DNA of 64,000 nucleotides from Erysipelotrichaceae bacterium (lineage in GTDB: Bacteria; Bacillota_I; Bacilli_A; Erysipelotrichales; Erysipelotrichaceae). The stretch's first letter is position 1. Each line of letters begins with the position of its first letter. The position numbers were made by a program, and so were the translations under genes. The notes beneath the pieces are model-generated. The model had not been told where the DNA came from. It saw only the letters and a program-made list of their open reading frames with translations, and searched no databases. Where the stretch lies: positions 53,172 through 117,171 of the forward strand of contig JAFRLM010000014.1 of assembly GCA_017431225.1 (NCBI GenBank), read 5' to 3'. Of the stretch, positions 7,467 to 15,149 are shown piece after piece.

Positions 7467-8644
7467 TGGACTTTTCCTTTGCTAGCCGCCAGTACACGGC
7501 AGTCGCTGAGTTTCTTGTTTCCGCGGGCGATCTCTTCCGCCATGATACGGCAGGTCTGCATGCCGCAGGCGCTGCAGTCATAATGCGGGAGATGGTCCAG
7601 GATCTCGTTGACTTTATGGAACTCTTCCATCTTTTCCTTGAAGCTGCGCGAATCCGAAGTGCTCGAAGCGACTTCCTTATAGAGATCTTCGATCGGGTAA
7701 TCCGTCGTCGGCACATTCTCTTCGCCGGTCAAAGCATCGATGTTGTTGCGGTTAAGATAGGAATTTCCCCAGAGCAGATGGCCGCCGATACAGCCGTTGA
7801 AACAGGGGAAGAGATACAGCATCTTGAAGGAGTCCAGCAGATTGAATTCCTCCATCGACAGGATCTCATTGATCTTATCGAAACCGTCCGCGACAAGATA
7901 TTCCTGTTTCTGGACGATGACCGAAGGATTGGAGGCCTGCAGACCGGAACGGCAGAAGCGTACTTTCTCCCGCCCGTCCTTGAGATGTTCGCGGATCGCC
8001 GGGAAGACATCGATGATCGCCAGCGCGTGATCCACCTGATAGGTCAGGTTCTTGTACGGTTCTTTTGCCAGCGCCAGTTTGGCCTCGCATTCGCATAAGA
8101 GGAAGATCCCGATCTTATCGCCGTTTTCCCGTCTGCGGATCTCTTTCGCCTTGACCTCACTCGCGTAATTGAGCGGGACCAGGTTGTCCAGCAGCATCGG
8201 ATAGTTCGTCTCGATCAGCCATTTGACTGCCGGGCAGAAATAGGCGATGCCGTTTCCGTTTTCAAGATTCTCACAGATCCTCTGGGTCTCGTGCTTCAGC
8301 TGCCCTTCGACCGGAGAGAGATCGATGACTTCATTGAAACCGAGCTGTTTAATGGCGTAGTAAAGCCGTTCGGCTTCCTCGATCGTCTTACAGACGCTCC
8401 ACATAGCGCTGGGCACCAGGCAGACTGTATATTCATAGTCTTTGATCTTCTCCAGGGAGCTTCCCTGGGCGACCAGACCTTTGGAATGACAGGCCTTGAT
8501 GCACTGGCCACAGTTGATGCAGCGGTCTTCATTGATCGAGATCCGGTTATCAACGAGTGAAATGGCGGAAACAGGACAAGCTTTGACGCATTTCAGACAT
8601 TTCACGCAGTGTGACAATGTGTAACTTATCGAAGTTCTTCTCAT
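7463..8644 (-). CDS. Fe-S protein with degenerate [FeFe]-hydrogenase H-cluster domain (putative sensor)
   Basis: A 393-residue protein. N-terminal two [4Fe-4S] ferredoxin motifs (CVKCLKCVKAC about 13-23; CINCGQCIKAC about 41-51) are followed by a domain resembling the hydrogenase large-subunit C-terminal region, in which the three H-cluster motifs are altered: YFCPAVKW in place of TSCCPxW, LLCECEAK in place of MPCxxKxxE, and FPCFNGCIGG in place of CPGGCxGGGG. The C-terminus has another Fe-S motif, CSACGMQTC (about 367). The four cubane cysteines could all be retained, but the residues around the active site are not. It is shorter than a catalytic subunit and sits between two regulator-type genes, so a sensory or electron-relay role is inferred. 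Confidence 0.8.
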   Translation of the reverse strand: MRRTSISYTLSHCVKCLKCVKACPVSAISLVDNRISINEDRCINCGQCIKACHSKGLVAQGSSLEKIKDYEYTVCLVPSAMWSVCKTIEEAERLYYAIKQLGFNEVIDLSPVEGQLKHETQRICENLENGNGIAYFCPAVKWLIETNYPMLLDNLVPLNYASEVKAKEIRRRENGDKIGIFLLCECEAKLALAKEPYKNLTYQVDHALAIIDVFPAIREHLKDGREKVRFCRSGLQASNPSVIVQKQEYLVADGFDKINEILSMEEFNLLDSFKMLYLFPCFNGCIGGHLLWGNSYLNRNNIDALTGEENVPTTDYPIEDLYKEVASSTSDSRSFKEKMEEFHKVNEILDHLPHYDCSACGMQTCRIMAEEIARGNKKLSDCRVLAASKGKVQ

Positions 8645-9069
8645 TCTCTTTCCTGAAATTTCAGATCAAGGGTCGTGCCTGCCGGCGAGCTCTCGATCGA
8701 GAATTCGTCAGCATTGCGTTTGATATTGGGCAAGCCCATTCCGGCTCCGAAACCAAGTTCCATTGCTTTTTTGGAAGCGGTCGAAAAACCGGGGGTAAGT
8801 GCTTTTTCGATGTCGGGGATACCCGGGCCTTTATCCTTAGCGATCAGACGGATCATTCCGTCATCACTGATCTGCAGAGTGATCGTGCCACCGTAGGCAT
8901 GGATGATCATATTGATCTCCGCCTCATATACAGCGACAGCCACCCGCCGGCTGACGGCCGGGGAAATACCGATCGTCCGCAGCGACTGTTTGATCAGTGA
9001 ACTGACAAGACCGGCATTGGCATAGTCATCCCGTTCGACATTGTAGATTTTTTCGTATATGACGCTCAT
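8641..9069 (-). CDS. RsbW/anti-sigma-type HATPase protein
   Basis: A 142-residue GHKL ATPase of the anti-sigma (SpoIIAB/RsbW) type. N box VYEAEINMIIHAYGG, G1 box KDKGPGIPD, and the G2 loop GFGAGMGLPNIKRNADEF are clear. Such proteins bind or phosphorylate partner proteins; no anti-sigma antagonist or sigma gene lies here. It overlaps the DRTGG gene before it and the Fe-S gene after it (ATGA in both cases). It differs from the second ATPase at 5894-6442, so the operon has two distinct GHKL proteins. Confidence 0.85.
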   Translation of the reverse strand: MSVIYEKIYNVERDDYANAGLVSSLIKQSLRTIGISPAVSRRVAVAVYEAEINMIIHAYGGTITLQISDDGMIRLIAKDKGPGIPDIEKALTPGFSTASKKAMELGFGAGMGLPNIKRNADEFSIESSPAGTTLDLKFQERE

Positions 9070-9425
9070 GAGATCGATCGCATTCCCTCGCGGTAAAGAA
9101 CACCGCAGGCCTCATACATCGTAAGGGGTGTGGTCAGGACAGTGATACCGAAATCCTTGCCCATCTCTACGATCTCATCGTTCGGCTGTTTTCCACGGAC
9201 GATCACGATCAGTTCCAGATCGAGCATCTGAGCTGTCCGCAGAGCCTGGGCATTGCAAAGCCCGGTCAGAAGAACGGTCTGCTCCGGCGCATTCTGGATC
9301 ATCGCCAGGGCATCGCTCATCAGATCAGTCGCAAAGACCATCGTGTATTCTTTGTCCGAAGAATGTTCTCCGGCTGCAGATAACTCTTTCGCGTTCAGGA
9401 CTTTCGCGATCTCTTCCGTTTTCAT
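9066..9425 (-). CDS. DRTGG-domain protein (first copy in the operon)
   Basis: 119 residues starting at the ATG at 9425, 4 bp after the hndA stop; the frame stays open to 9557, but that stretch lies inside hndA and is arginine-rich shadow. Single DRTGG-type domain with LLTGLCNAQALRTAQ and a C-terminal GITVLTTPLTMYEACGVLYREG, paralogous to the gene at 7140-7466. Probable small-molecule-binding accessory protein of the hydrogenase operon; ligand unknown. Confidence 0.8.
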   Translation of the reverse strand: MKTEEIAKVLNAKELSAAGEHSSDKEYTMVFATDLMSDALAMIQNAPEQTVLLTGLCNAQALRTAQMLDLELIVIVRGKQPNDEIVEMGKDFGITVLTTPLTMYEACGVLYREGMRSIS

Positions 9426-9429
9426 ATAC

Positions 9430-9933
9430 TTACGCTTCCGCTGTCTCCGCTTTCTCAGCTGCGCGGATCGCAGCGATCTCTTCCGCAACTTTCTGCGGGG
9501 TAGCGTTGCCGATCGTTCTGCCGTCGATGATGCAGACCGGGGCAAGACCGCAGGCACCCAGACATCTCGTAGCGTCTACGGAGAACATTCCGTCTTCGCT
9601 TGTTTTGTTGATGTCCGCGCCTGTCAGTTCAACGGCTTTATCAACTAAAGCCTGGGAATTCTTGACATAGCAGGCAGTGCCGAGGCAGACGTTGATGACG
9701 TGCTTGCCTTTCGGCTGTGTCGTAAACTGGGTATAGAAAGTAACGACACCATAAACTTCCGCCGGAGAAACATTGCTCGCTTCCGCGATCTTTTCCATTG
9801 CTTCGAACGGAATATATCCGAGTTCGCGCTGGACGTCATGAAGCATGAGCTTGACCGGACCGGCTTTGCCACGGTGTTTCGCTACGATCTCATCGATCTT
9901 CTGCAGAGATGCAGCATTTAATTTTCTTTCCAT
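9430..9933 (-). CDS. hndA: NADP-reducing hydrogenase subunit HndA (NuoE-like [2Fe-2S] protein)
   Basis: A 167-residue NuoE-like subunit. An N-terminal helical bundle (VQRELGYIPFEAMEKIAE, VSPAEVYGVVTFYTQF) precedes a thioredoxin-fold [2Fe-2S] domain whose ligands are in NVCLGTACYVKNSQ and TRCLGACGLAPV. Passes electrons between the HndC flavin and the hydrogenase. It is the first gene of the ten-gene operon and has a GAGGAG site 10-11 nt before the ATG. Confidence 0.95.
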   Translation of the reverse strand: MERKLNAASLQKIDEIVAKHRGKAGPVKLMLHDVQRELGYIPFEAMEKIAEASNVSPAEVYGVVTFYTQFTTQPKGKHVINVCLGTACYVKNSQALVDKAVELTGADINKTSEDGMFSVDATRCLGACGLAPVCIIDGRTIGNATPQKVAEEIAAIRAAEKAETAEA

Positions 9934-9965
9934 GATAAAAGACTCCTCTTCTTTTAGACGATAAC

Positions 9966-9996
9966 ATTATATCATCGAAAAGAATAGGTTTGTTAA
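9966..9996 (-). promoter_or_regulatory. probable promoter of the hnd operon, with a possible Rex half-site
   Basis: On the minus strand, TTAACA (9996-9991), a 19-nt spacer and TATAAT (9971-9966), about 32 bp upstream of the hndA start. The -35 lies in TTGTTAAC (plus strand, 9990-9997), which resembles one arm of the redox repressor Rex site (TTGTTAA...TTAACAA); the other arm is poor. The spacer is longer than ideal. Rex control of the operon would fit its job but is inference. Confidence 0.45.
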
Positions 9997-10067
9997 CGAT
10001 TTCGCACGATAAGGCGGTAGAATAAAAATAGATATCAATATACAGATATATATAAGGAGAATAGTCG

Positions 10068-10550
10068 ATGATCAAGGATTTCAACGCTGACAGCTTCCGT
10101 CTGTTTGACGATCAGTGGGCACTGGTCACTGCCGGAAAAAAGGACCATTTCAACACGATGACGGTCTCCTGGGGCGGATTGGGAACGCTCTGGGGCAAGC
10201 CGGCCGCTACAGTCTATGTGAAACCCGTCCGCTATACCTGGAATTTCCTTAATGACTATGAGTATTTCACACTTTCCTTCTTCGAGGAAAAATACCGCAA
10301 AGACCTGCTGACTCTGGGTTCAAAGTCCGGTCTTCACGGAGATAAGGTCGCTCTTACCGATCTGCATCCTTTTACCTGCCGTGACTCCATGGCCTTCCAG
10401 GAAGCCTCCACGATCCTCTACTGCAGAAAGATCTTCTCGCAGGACCTTGATAAAGCACGCATGCCGGAAGATGTAGTCGAGCGTTATTACTCCAAAGAGG
10501 CGCCGCACCGCATGTTTATCGGCGAAGTCGAAGAGATCTTCCATAACTGA
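10068..10550 (+). CDS. flavin reductase-like FMN-binding family protein
   Basis: A 160-residue flavin reductase-like split-barrel protein. HFNTMTVSWGGLGTLWGKP and YVKPVRYTWNFLN are the FMN-binding strands of the family, and the length is typical. The product likely binds FMN and reduces flavins or acts as an electron carrier in the cytoplasm. Divergent from the hnd operon, with a TAAGGAGA site 7 nt before the ATG, and followed by a bidirectional terminator. Confidence 0.85.
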   Translation: MIKDFNADSFRLFDDQWALVTAGKKDHFNTMTVSWGGLGTLWGKPAATVYVKPVRYTWNFLNDYEYFTLSFFEEKYRKDLLTLGSKSGLHGDKVALTDLHPFTCRDSMAFQEASTILYCRKIFSQDLDKARMPEDVVERYYSKEAPHRMFIGEVEEIFHN

Positions 10551-10564
10551 TCAGAACGCATACT

Positions 10565-10609
10565 AAAAAACGATGCTGCAGCATATTCTGCCTGAAGGCA
10601 TCGTTTTTT
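10565..10609. terminator. bidirectional intrinsic terminator
   Basis: AAAAAACGATGC pairs with GCATCGTTTTTT across a 21-nt loop that itself contains GCAG/CTGC. A and T runs on both sides suit both the flavin reductase gene and the convergent pyrophosphatase-like gene. Confidence 0.85.
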
Positions 10610-10628
10610 CTTATTTGGACTATTCCGT

Positions 10629-10657
10629 CAGCGGTCCCGATCCTCGGGATCGCTTTT
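10629..10657 (+). terminator. second hairpin with T run on the plus strand
   Basis: AGCGGTCCCGA / TCGGGATCGCT hairpin followed by TTTTTC. It follows the bidirectional terminator and may be a back-up for plus-strand transcripts. Confidence 0.5.
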
Positions 10658-10676
10658 TCAATATATGTTAAGTTTC

Positions 10677-11849
10677 TTATTCGGAAGGTTTGCCGGCAAG
10701 ATAATCGTTCAACCCGGGGACGAATTTGGATTTTCTTCCCAGTCCGGAACGGAAGATATAGGCGTACCCGTCATACTCGTCATAATTCGGAAAAGCCGCT
10801 TTCAGCACATCTTCAGAGTATTGGTTGCCGGGAACGATATAATCGATCTTTTTGTTATCCGCGCGGACAGAAGCATAGATCAGGTCCACACCGGATCCGC
10901 CTTCGGCTTCTTTCAAAGCTCCTGCCATGCGTTTTGCCAGATCGGCAGCGACTTCCTCATCGATCGCGTTGACGCAGCCGATACCGTATTTTACACCGCT
11001 GCTTTCATATTCCTTATAGTCAGAGAAAAGGATCTCTTCGTCGGTAAGCCCGTCATAGGAAAGATGTCTTTCATGAATGATCCTGTAATACTCTTCGAGA
11101 TCATCGATACCAGCGGTCTTGGAGAGCGTTTCAACCGCTTTGCGGTCGGCACTGATCGTGGTGGAAACGGTCAGATTATCCGTATCCGAAAGGATAGCGC
11201 CGAGCAGGATCTGTGCGATCGGCTGGTCGATCTCAATGCCATAGTTCAGATATGTCATCCAGATGCTGGTCGCGGTAGCGCCGATCGGCTTGGCATTGTA
11301 GAGGAGCTGATGACCGACATTGACTGTGCCGACACCATGATGATCGATGATGCTGACGATATTGGCGTCCGCGAGTCCGTCAACGGCCTGCGCGTATTCG
11401 CTGTGGTCGACCATGATGATATTTGTTCCGGATGCGTCATATAAGATCTCCGGAACTTCCACGCCTGCCCTCTCAAGGATGTATTTCGATTCGTTATTGA
11501 TCGGGCCGGCAACGACAGGCTTGGCATCGATCCCGAGCTTATTCATGAGCGCGGCATAAGCGATCGCGCTGCATACTGTATCCGAATCGGGAGATTTATG
11601 ACCGATGACGTAGACCGGTCCATCGATCAGAACGAGTTTTTCCAGTTCCGCGCGGTTCAGCTCGTACAGGAATTCCAGGTCGGTGTTTCCACCGGTCTCC
11701 GTTCCCTCATCTGTTTTCTTTTCCGCTTCTTTCTCCGGCGTGACCTGCCCGCCGGCAGAATTTCTTCCGAACAAATAAGCCAGAGGAACAAGGATGATCA
11801 GCAGTGTGATCAGTAAGGCAAATGCCTTTTTATTCATGTAGTTCTGCAT
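10677..11849 (-). CDS. membrane-anchored DHH-family (family II) inorganic pyrophosphatase-like protein
   Basis: 390 residues. An N-terminal signal anchor (about 7-27, hydrophobic ALLITLLIILVPLAYL) and an acidic linker (about 28-55) precede a DHH/DHHA2 phosphoesterase core of about 330 residues: GHKSPDSDTVCSAIAY (family II PPase motif), MVDHSE, IDHHGVG and ILSDTDNLT, all Mn2+-site residues of PpaC-type enzymes. Family II pyrophosphatases are normally cytosolic and about 310 residues. Here the catalytic domain would be tethered outside the membrane, or the helix is a cytoplasm-facing anchor; topology cannot be settled by reading. The start has an AAAGGAAAG site 7 nt upstream. The core motifs appear intact. 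Confidence 0.8.
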   Translation of the reverse strand: MQNYMNKKAFALLITLLIILVPLAYLFGRNSAGGQVTPEKEAEKKTDEGTETGGNTDLEFLYELNRAELEKLVLIDGPVYVIGHKSPDSDTVCSAIAYAALMNKLGIDAKPVVAGPINNESKYILERAGVEVPEILYDASGTNIIMVDHSEYAQAVDGLADANIVSIIDHHGVGTVNVGHQLLYNAKPIGATATSIWMTYLNYGIEIDQPIAQILLGAILSDTDNLTVSTTISADRKAVETLSKTAGIDDLEEYYRIIHERHLSYDGLTDEEILFSDYKEYESSGVKYGIGCVNAIDEEVAADLAKRMAGALKEAEGGSGVDLIYASVRADNKKIDYIVPGNQYSEDVLKAAFPNYDEYDGYAYIFRSGLGRKSKFVPGLNDYLAGKPSE

Positions 11850-11941
11850 ATTGAGCTTTCCTTTTTATCCTTCTTTTATCCGCACTCTATTATACATTTC
11901 CCGAAGCTGTTTTTTTCTTCTCAAAAAGGAGAAGCGGGACT

Positions 11942-11971
11942 CTTTACTTTATCGTGGTAAAGCGTTACAAT
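11942..11971 (+). promoter_or_regulatory. promoter and candidate YerC operator of the his operon
   Basis: TTTACT (11943-11948), a 17-nt spacer and TACAAT (11966-11971), 32 bp upstream of yerC. A dyad CTTTAC-9 nt-GTAAAG (11942-11962) covers the -35 and spacer, so a bound repressor would block polymerase. YerC is TrpR-like, so autoregulation at this dyad is a reasonable inference. No T-box leader is present: the transcript leader is only about 25 nt. Confidence 0.55.
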
Positions 11972-12002
11972 GCTATCATATTAAAATTAAACGAGGTGCA
12001 CT

Positions 12003-12296
12003 ATGGCTAAATATACAAACGCTTCCATTGACCGCCTGATGCAGGCGCTGACCCTGATCGAGTCCCCGGAGGAATGCCGGGCTCTGTTCGATGATCTCTG
12101 CACGATCAAAGAGCTTCAGAACATGGCGACCCGTCTGGATACCGCGATCATGATCGCGGACGGCGTCAATTATCAGGAGATCTCCAAAAAGACCGGTGCC
12201 AGCACCGCTACGATCAGCCGCGTCAGCCGCGCCTACAATTACGGCGACGACGGCTATAAAAACATCATTGCCAAGCTGAAAAAGACGGAGAAATAA
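12003..12296 (+). CDS. yerC: YerC/YecD-family TrpR-related regulator
   Basis: A 97-residue TrpR-superfamily helix-turn-helix protein. CRALFDDLCTIKELQNMATRLDTA followed by the HTH region YQEISKKTGASTATISRVSRAYNYG is the YerC signature. It heads the histidine operon, 1 bp before hisZG, and is preceded by a GAGGTG site. In many Firmicutes the same gene precedes his genes; control of the operon in response to histidine is inferred from that position. Confidence 0.9.
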   Translation: MAKYTNASIDRLMQALTLIESPEECRALFDDLCTIKELQNMATRLDTAIMIADGVNYQEISKKTGASTATISRVSRAYNYGDDGYKNIIAKLKKTEK

Positions 12297-12297
12297 A

Positions 12298-13866
12298 ATG
12301 CAGATCAGCGATGAACTGTTCACGCTCAGCGAGAAGCTGGTGCTGGAGCTGAAACAGCTCTACCGCTCCTGCGGATATCTTCCCTACCGCATGAGCAAAT
12401 TCGAAGAGTACGATCTCTATGCCGGATACAAGGATTTCCTGGTATCGGATACGGTCCTGACCTTTACCGATACCAACGGCAAACTGATGGCATTAAAACC
12501 GGACGTTACGCTTTCGATCATCAATAGTCACAAAGACCTCCCGGAAGATGTGCAGAAGGTCTTTTACAACGAAAACGTCTACCGCTCCGATACGAGCGCG
12601 GGCGTCTTTCGCGAGATCCTGCAGACAGGACTTGAATGCTTCGGCAACATCACCCGCAGAGACATCGTCGAAGTGATCTTCCTGGCAGTGCGCAGCCTGC
12701 AGGCAGTCTCGGAAAACTGTGTGCTCGCCCTTTCCGATCTCAGTCTGATCGAGGAAGTGCTCGTGAATGAGGATCTTTCCCTGAAGACCAAGAGAGAGAT
12801 CTTCGAAGCTTTCACCCAGCGCAACCGCTCCGCGATCCGTGAGATCGCCGGAAGCTGTGCGCTTTCCGATCTGAAAAGAGATTATCTTCTGGCACTGCTG
12901 GAGACCCATGGTCCTTTAAAAGATACGCTCCCGGTCCTGAAAGAGATCTTCGCCGAGATCGAAGTCAGGGGAAGCGAGCCCTTCCTGCGGACGCTGTCCT
13001 TATTGAGCGAAGACCCGTTAAGCGAAAAGCTGCGGATCGATTTCTCGGTCACCGGTGATATCCATTACTATAACGGGATCATCTTCAAGGGTTATGTGGA
13101 CGGCATCCCCGCAAGCATCCTCTCCGGCGGACAGTACGACCGGCTGATGCAGCGTCTGGGGAAACGTTCCCGGGCGATCGGCTTCGCCGTCTATACCGGC
13201 CAGATCGAAGATGCCGGCAGGAAGGCGACCGGAGAAACGGACAGCTGGCTGAATATCGCCCTGCCCAAAGGAAGACTTGGCGAAAAGGTTTACGCACTGC
13301 TCGCCGCTTCCGGCTATGAATGTCCGGAAGTACTGGAAGACAGCCGCAAGCTGATCTTCGAGAATCCCGAACGGAAAGTCCGCTACTTCTGGGTCAAGCC
13401 AAGTGACGTGGCTGTCTATGTCGAACGCGGTGCCGCCGACATCGGCATCGTCGGCAAGGATATCCTGCTCGAGCAGGAAGCGAAAGTCTATGAACTGCTG
13501 GATCTTAAGACCGGCATCTGCAAGCTTGCGGTCGCCGCTCCCAAAGCATATGAGGAAGATCCGGAACGGGCTGTCAAGGTGGCTACCAAGTTCCCCAATG
13601 CAGCCCGCAAATACTACCGCTCACTCGGAAAAGACATCGATGTCATCAAACTGAACGGCTCGATCGAGATCGCGCCGCTGCTGGAACTCTCGGATGTCAT
13701 CGTCGATATCGTTGAGACCGGCCGTACCCTGAAGGAAAACGGCCTTGAAGTAATAGAAACGATCGCGCCGGTCAGTGCCAGACTGATCGCCAATCCCGCG
13801 GCGTACGCATTCCGCTCCGGGACGATCGACAGGCTGACAGCTGATCTGGCAAGGAAGGTAAAGTGA
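12298..13866 (+). CDS. hisZG: fused HisZ-HisG: ATP phosphoribosyltransferase regulatory plus catalytic subunit
   Basis: A 522-residue fusion. Residues 1 to about 305 are HisZ, a class II aminoacyl-tRNA synthetase-like (HisRS-like) domain (YRMSKFEEYDLYAG, LKPDVTLSII, SGGQYDRLM). After a short linker, residues 317-522 are the short-form HisG (LNIALPKGRLGEK, AADIGIVGKDILLE, DVIVDIVETGRTLKENGL as the PRPP loop region). It catalyses ATP + PRPP to phosphoribosyl-ATP, the first step of histidine synthesis. Short HisG needs HisZ for activity and regulation; here they form one chain with a continuous frame and no sign of a frameshift. In most bacteria these are separate genes. Confidence 0.92.
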   Translation: MQISDELFTLSEKLVLELKQLYRSCGYLPYRMSKFEEYDLYAGYKDFLVSDTVLTFTDTNGKLMALKPDVTLSIINSHKDLPEDVQKVFYNENVYRSDTSAGVFREILQTGLECFGNITRRDIVEVIFLAVRSLQAVSENCVLALSDLSLIEEVLVNEDLSLKTKREIFEAFTQRNRSAIREIAGSCALSDLKRDYLLALLETHGPLKDTLPVLKEIFAEIEVRGSEPFLRTLSLLSEDPLSEKLRIDFSVTGDIHYYNGIIFKGYVDGIPASILSGGQYDRLMQRLGKRSRAIGFAVYTGQIEDAGRKATGETDSWLNIALPKGRLGEKVYALLAASGYECPEVLEDSRKLIFENPERKVRYFWVKPSDVAVYVERGAADIGIVGKDILLEQEAKVYELLDLKTGICKLAVAAPKAYEEDPERAVKVATKFPNAARKYYRSLGKDIDVIKLNGSIEIAPLLELSDVIVDIVETGRTLKENGLEVIETIAPVSARLIANPAAYAFRSGTIDRLTADLARKVK

Positions 13867-13868
13867 AT

Positions 13869-15149
13869 ATGATCAGGATCTTACGCGCAGGTGAAGTGAA
13901 AAACGAAGAGATCTTCGCCCGCAATGAACCGACTTCCCAAGTCGAAGACATCGTCGCGGATATCATTGCCAATGTCAGAGAAAAAGGCGATCAGGCATTA
14001 AAGGACTACACGCTGAAGTTCGATAAAGCCGATCTGAAAGATCTTGCTGTCAGCGAGGAAGAGATCGCGGAAGCTCTTGGTCTGGTGGAACCGGCATTCC
14101 TCGAAGTCGTTAAGGAAGCCGCGGAGAATATCCGCTCTTTCCATGAAAAACAGAAAAGAACGAGTTTTATCTATAACGAAAGAGACGGCGTCGTCACCGG
14201 CCAGAAGATCGTTCCTCTTGAGAAAGTAGGTCTCTATGTACCGGGCGGCACGGCTGCCTATCCTTCCACCGTCCTGATGGATGCGATCCCGGCCAAGATC
14301 GCCGGCTGCAGGGAGATCGTCATGGTGACGCCTCCCGGAAAAGACGGAAAGGTCAACCCCGCGATCCTTGCTGCTGCCTCAGTCGCCGGGATCGATAAGA
14401 TCTTCAAAGTCGGCGGCGCGCAGGCAGTTGCCGCCCTGGCCTACGGCACGGAAAGTGTTCCGAAAGTCGATAAGATCGTCGGTCCGGGCAACGCCTTCGT
14501 CGCGGAAGCCAAAAAGCAGGTCTTCGGAAAAGTCTCGATCGATATGATCGCCGGTCCCAGCGAGATCCTGGTCGTTGCCGATTCTTTGAGTAACCCCCGT
14601 TTCGTCGCAGCGGATCTGCTGTCCCAGGCGGAACACGATAAAAACGCCAGCGCCGTGCTGGTGACCGATTCTCAGAAGCTCGCGGAAGAAGTCGCCAAAG
14701 AGATCGAGAAACAGCTGAAAGAACTGCCCAGAGAAGAGATTGCCCGCGCTTCGATCGAAGACAACGGCAAGATCATCGTTGCCGGTGATATAAAAGACGC
14801 GATCGCGATCGCCAATGAGATCGCGCCGGAACATCTGGAATTATGTGTCGAACAGCCCTTCGACCTGCTCGATCAGGTCCGTAACGCCGGATCGATCTTC
14901 TTAGGCCGCAACTGTCCCGAAGCTCTCGGGGATTACTTTGCCGGACCCAACCACACCCTGCCGACCAGCGGCACTGCCCGTTTCTCCAGCCCGCTTTCGG
15001 TCGATGATTTCGTCAAGAAGATGCAGTACAGCTATTACTCGGTAGATGCTTTGAAAAGAGACGCGCGGAAAGTCGCGCTGTTCGCGGAAAAAGAAGGACT
15101 GCGCGCGCATGCCCACAGCGTTCTGATCCGCACGGAGGAAAAGGAATGA
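13869..15149 (+). CDS. hisD: histidinol dehydrogenase
   Basis: 426 residues from the ATG at 13869, which is better placed from the AAGGAAGG site than the GTG at 13863 overlapping the hisZG stop. Oxidises histidinol to histidine with 2 NAD+, the last two steps. Family motifs visible include YVPGGTAAYPSTVLMDAIPA, GGAQAVAALAYGT, IDMIAGPSEI, LSQAEHD (zinc and catalytic residues) and GPNHTLPT. Length is normal. Confidence 0.95.
   Translation: MIRILRAGEVKNEEIFARNEPTSQVEDIVADIIANVREKGDQALKDYTLKFDKADLKDLAVSEEEIAEALGLVEPAFLEVVKEAAENIRSFHEKQKRTSFIYNERDGVVTGQKIVPLEKVGLYVPGGTAAYPSTVLMDAIPAKIAGCREIVMVTPPGKDGKVNPAILAAASVAGIDKIFKVGGAQAVAALAYGTESVPKVDKIVGPGNAFVAEAKKQVFGKVSIDMIAGPSEILVVADSLSNPRFVAADLLSQAEHDKNASAVLVTDSQKLAEEVAKEIEKQLKELPREEIARASIEDNGKIIVAGDIKDAIAIANEIAPEHLELCVEQPFDLLDQVRNAGSIFLGRNCPEALGDYFAGPNHTLPTSGTARFSSPLSVDDFVKKMQYSYYSVDALKRDARKVALFAEKEGLRAHAHSVLIRTEEKE

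Noticed and set aside
11972..12002. T-box or attenuator leader for the his operon
   Set aside because: The leader is only about 25-30 nt from the inferred start site to yerC, too short for either.
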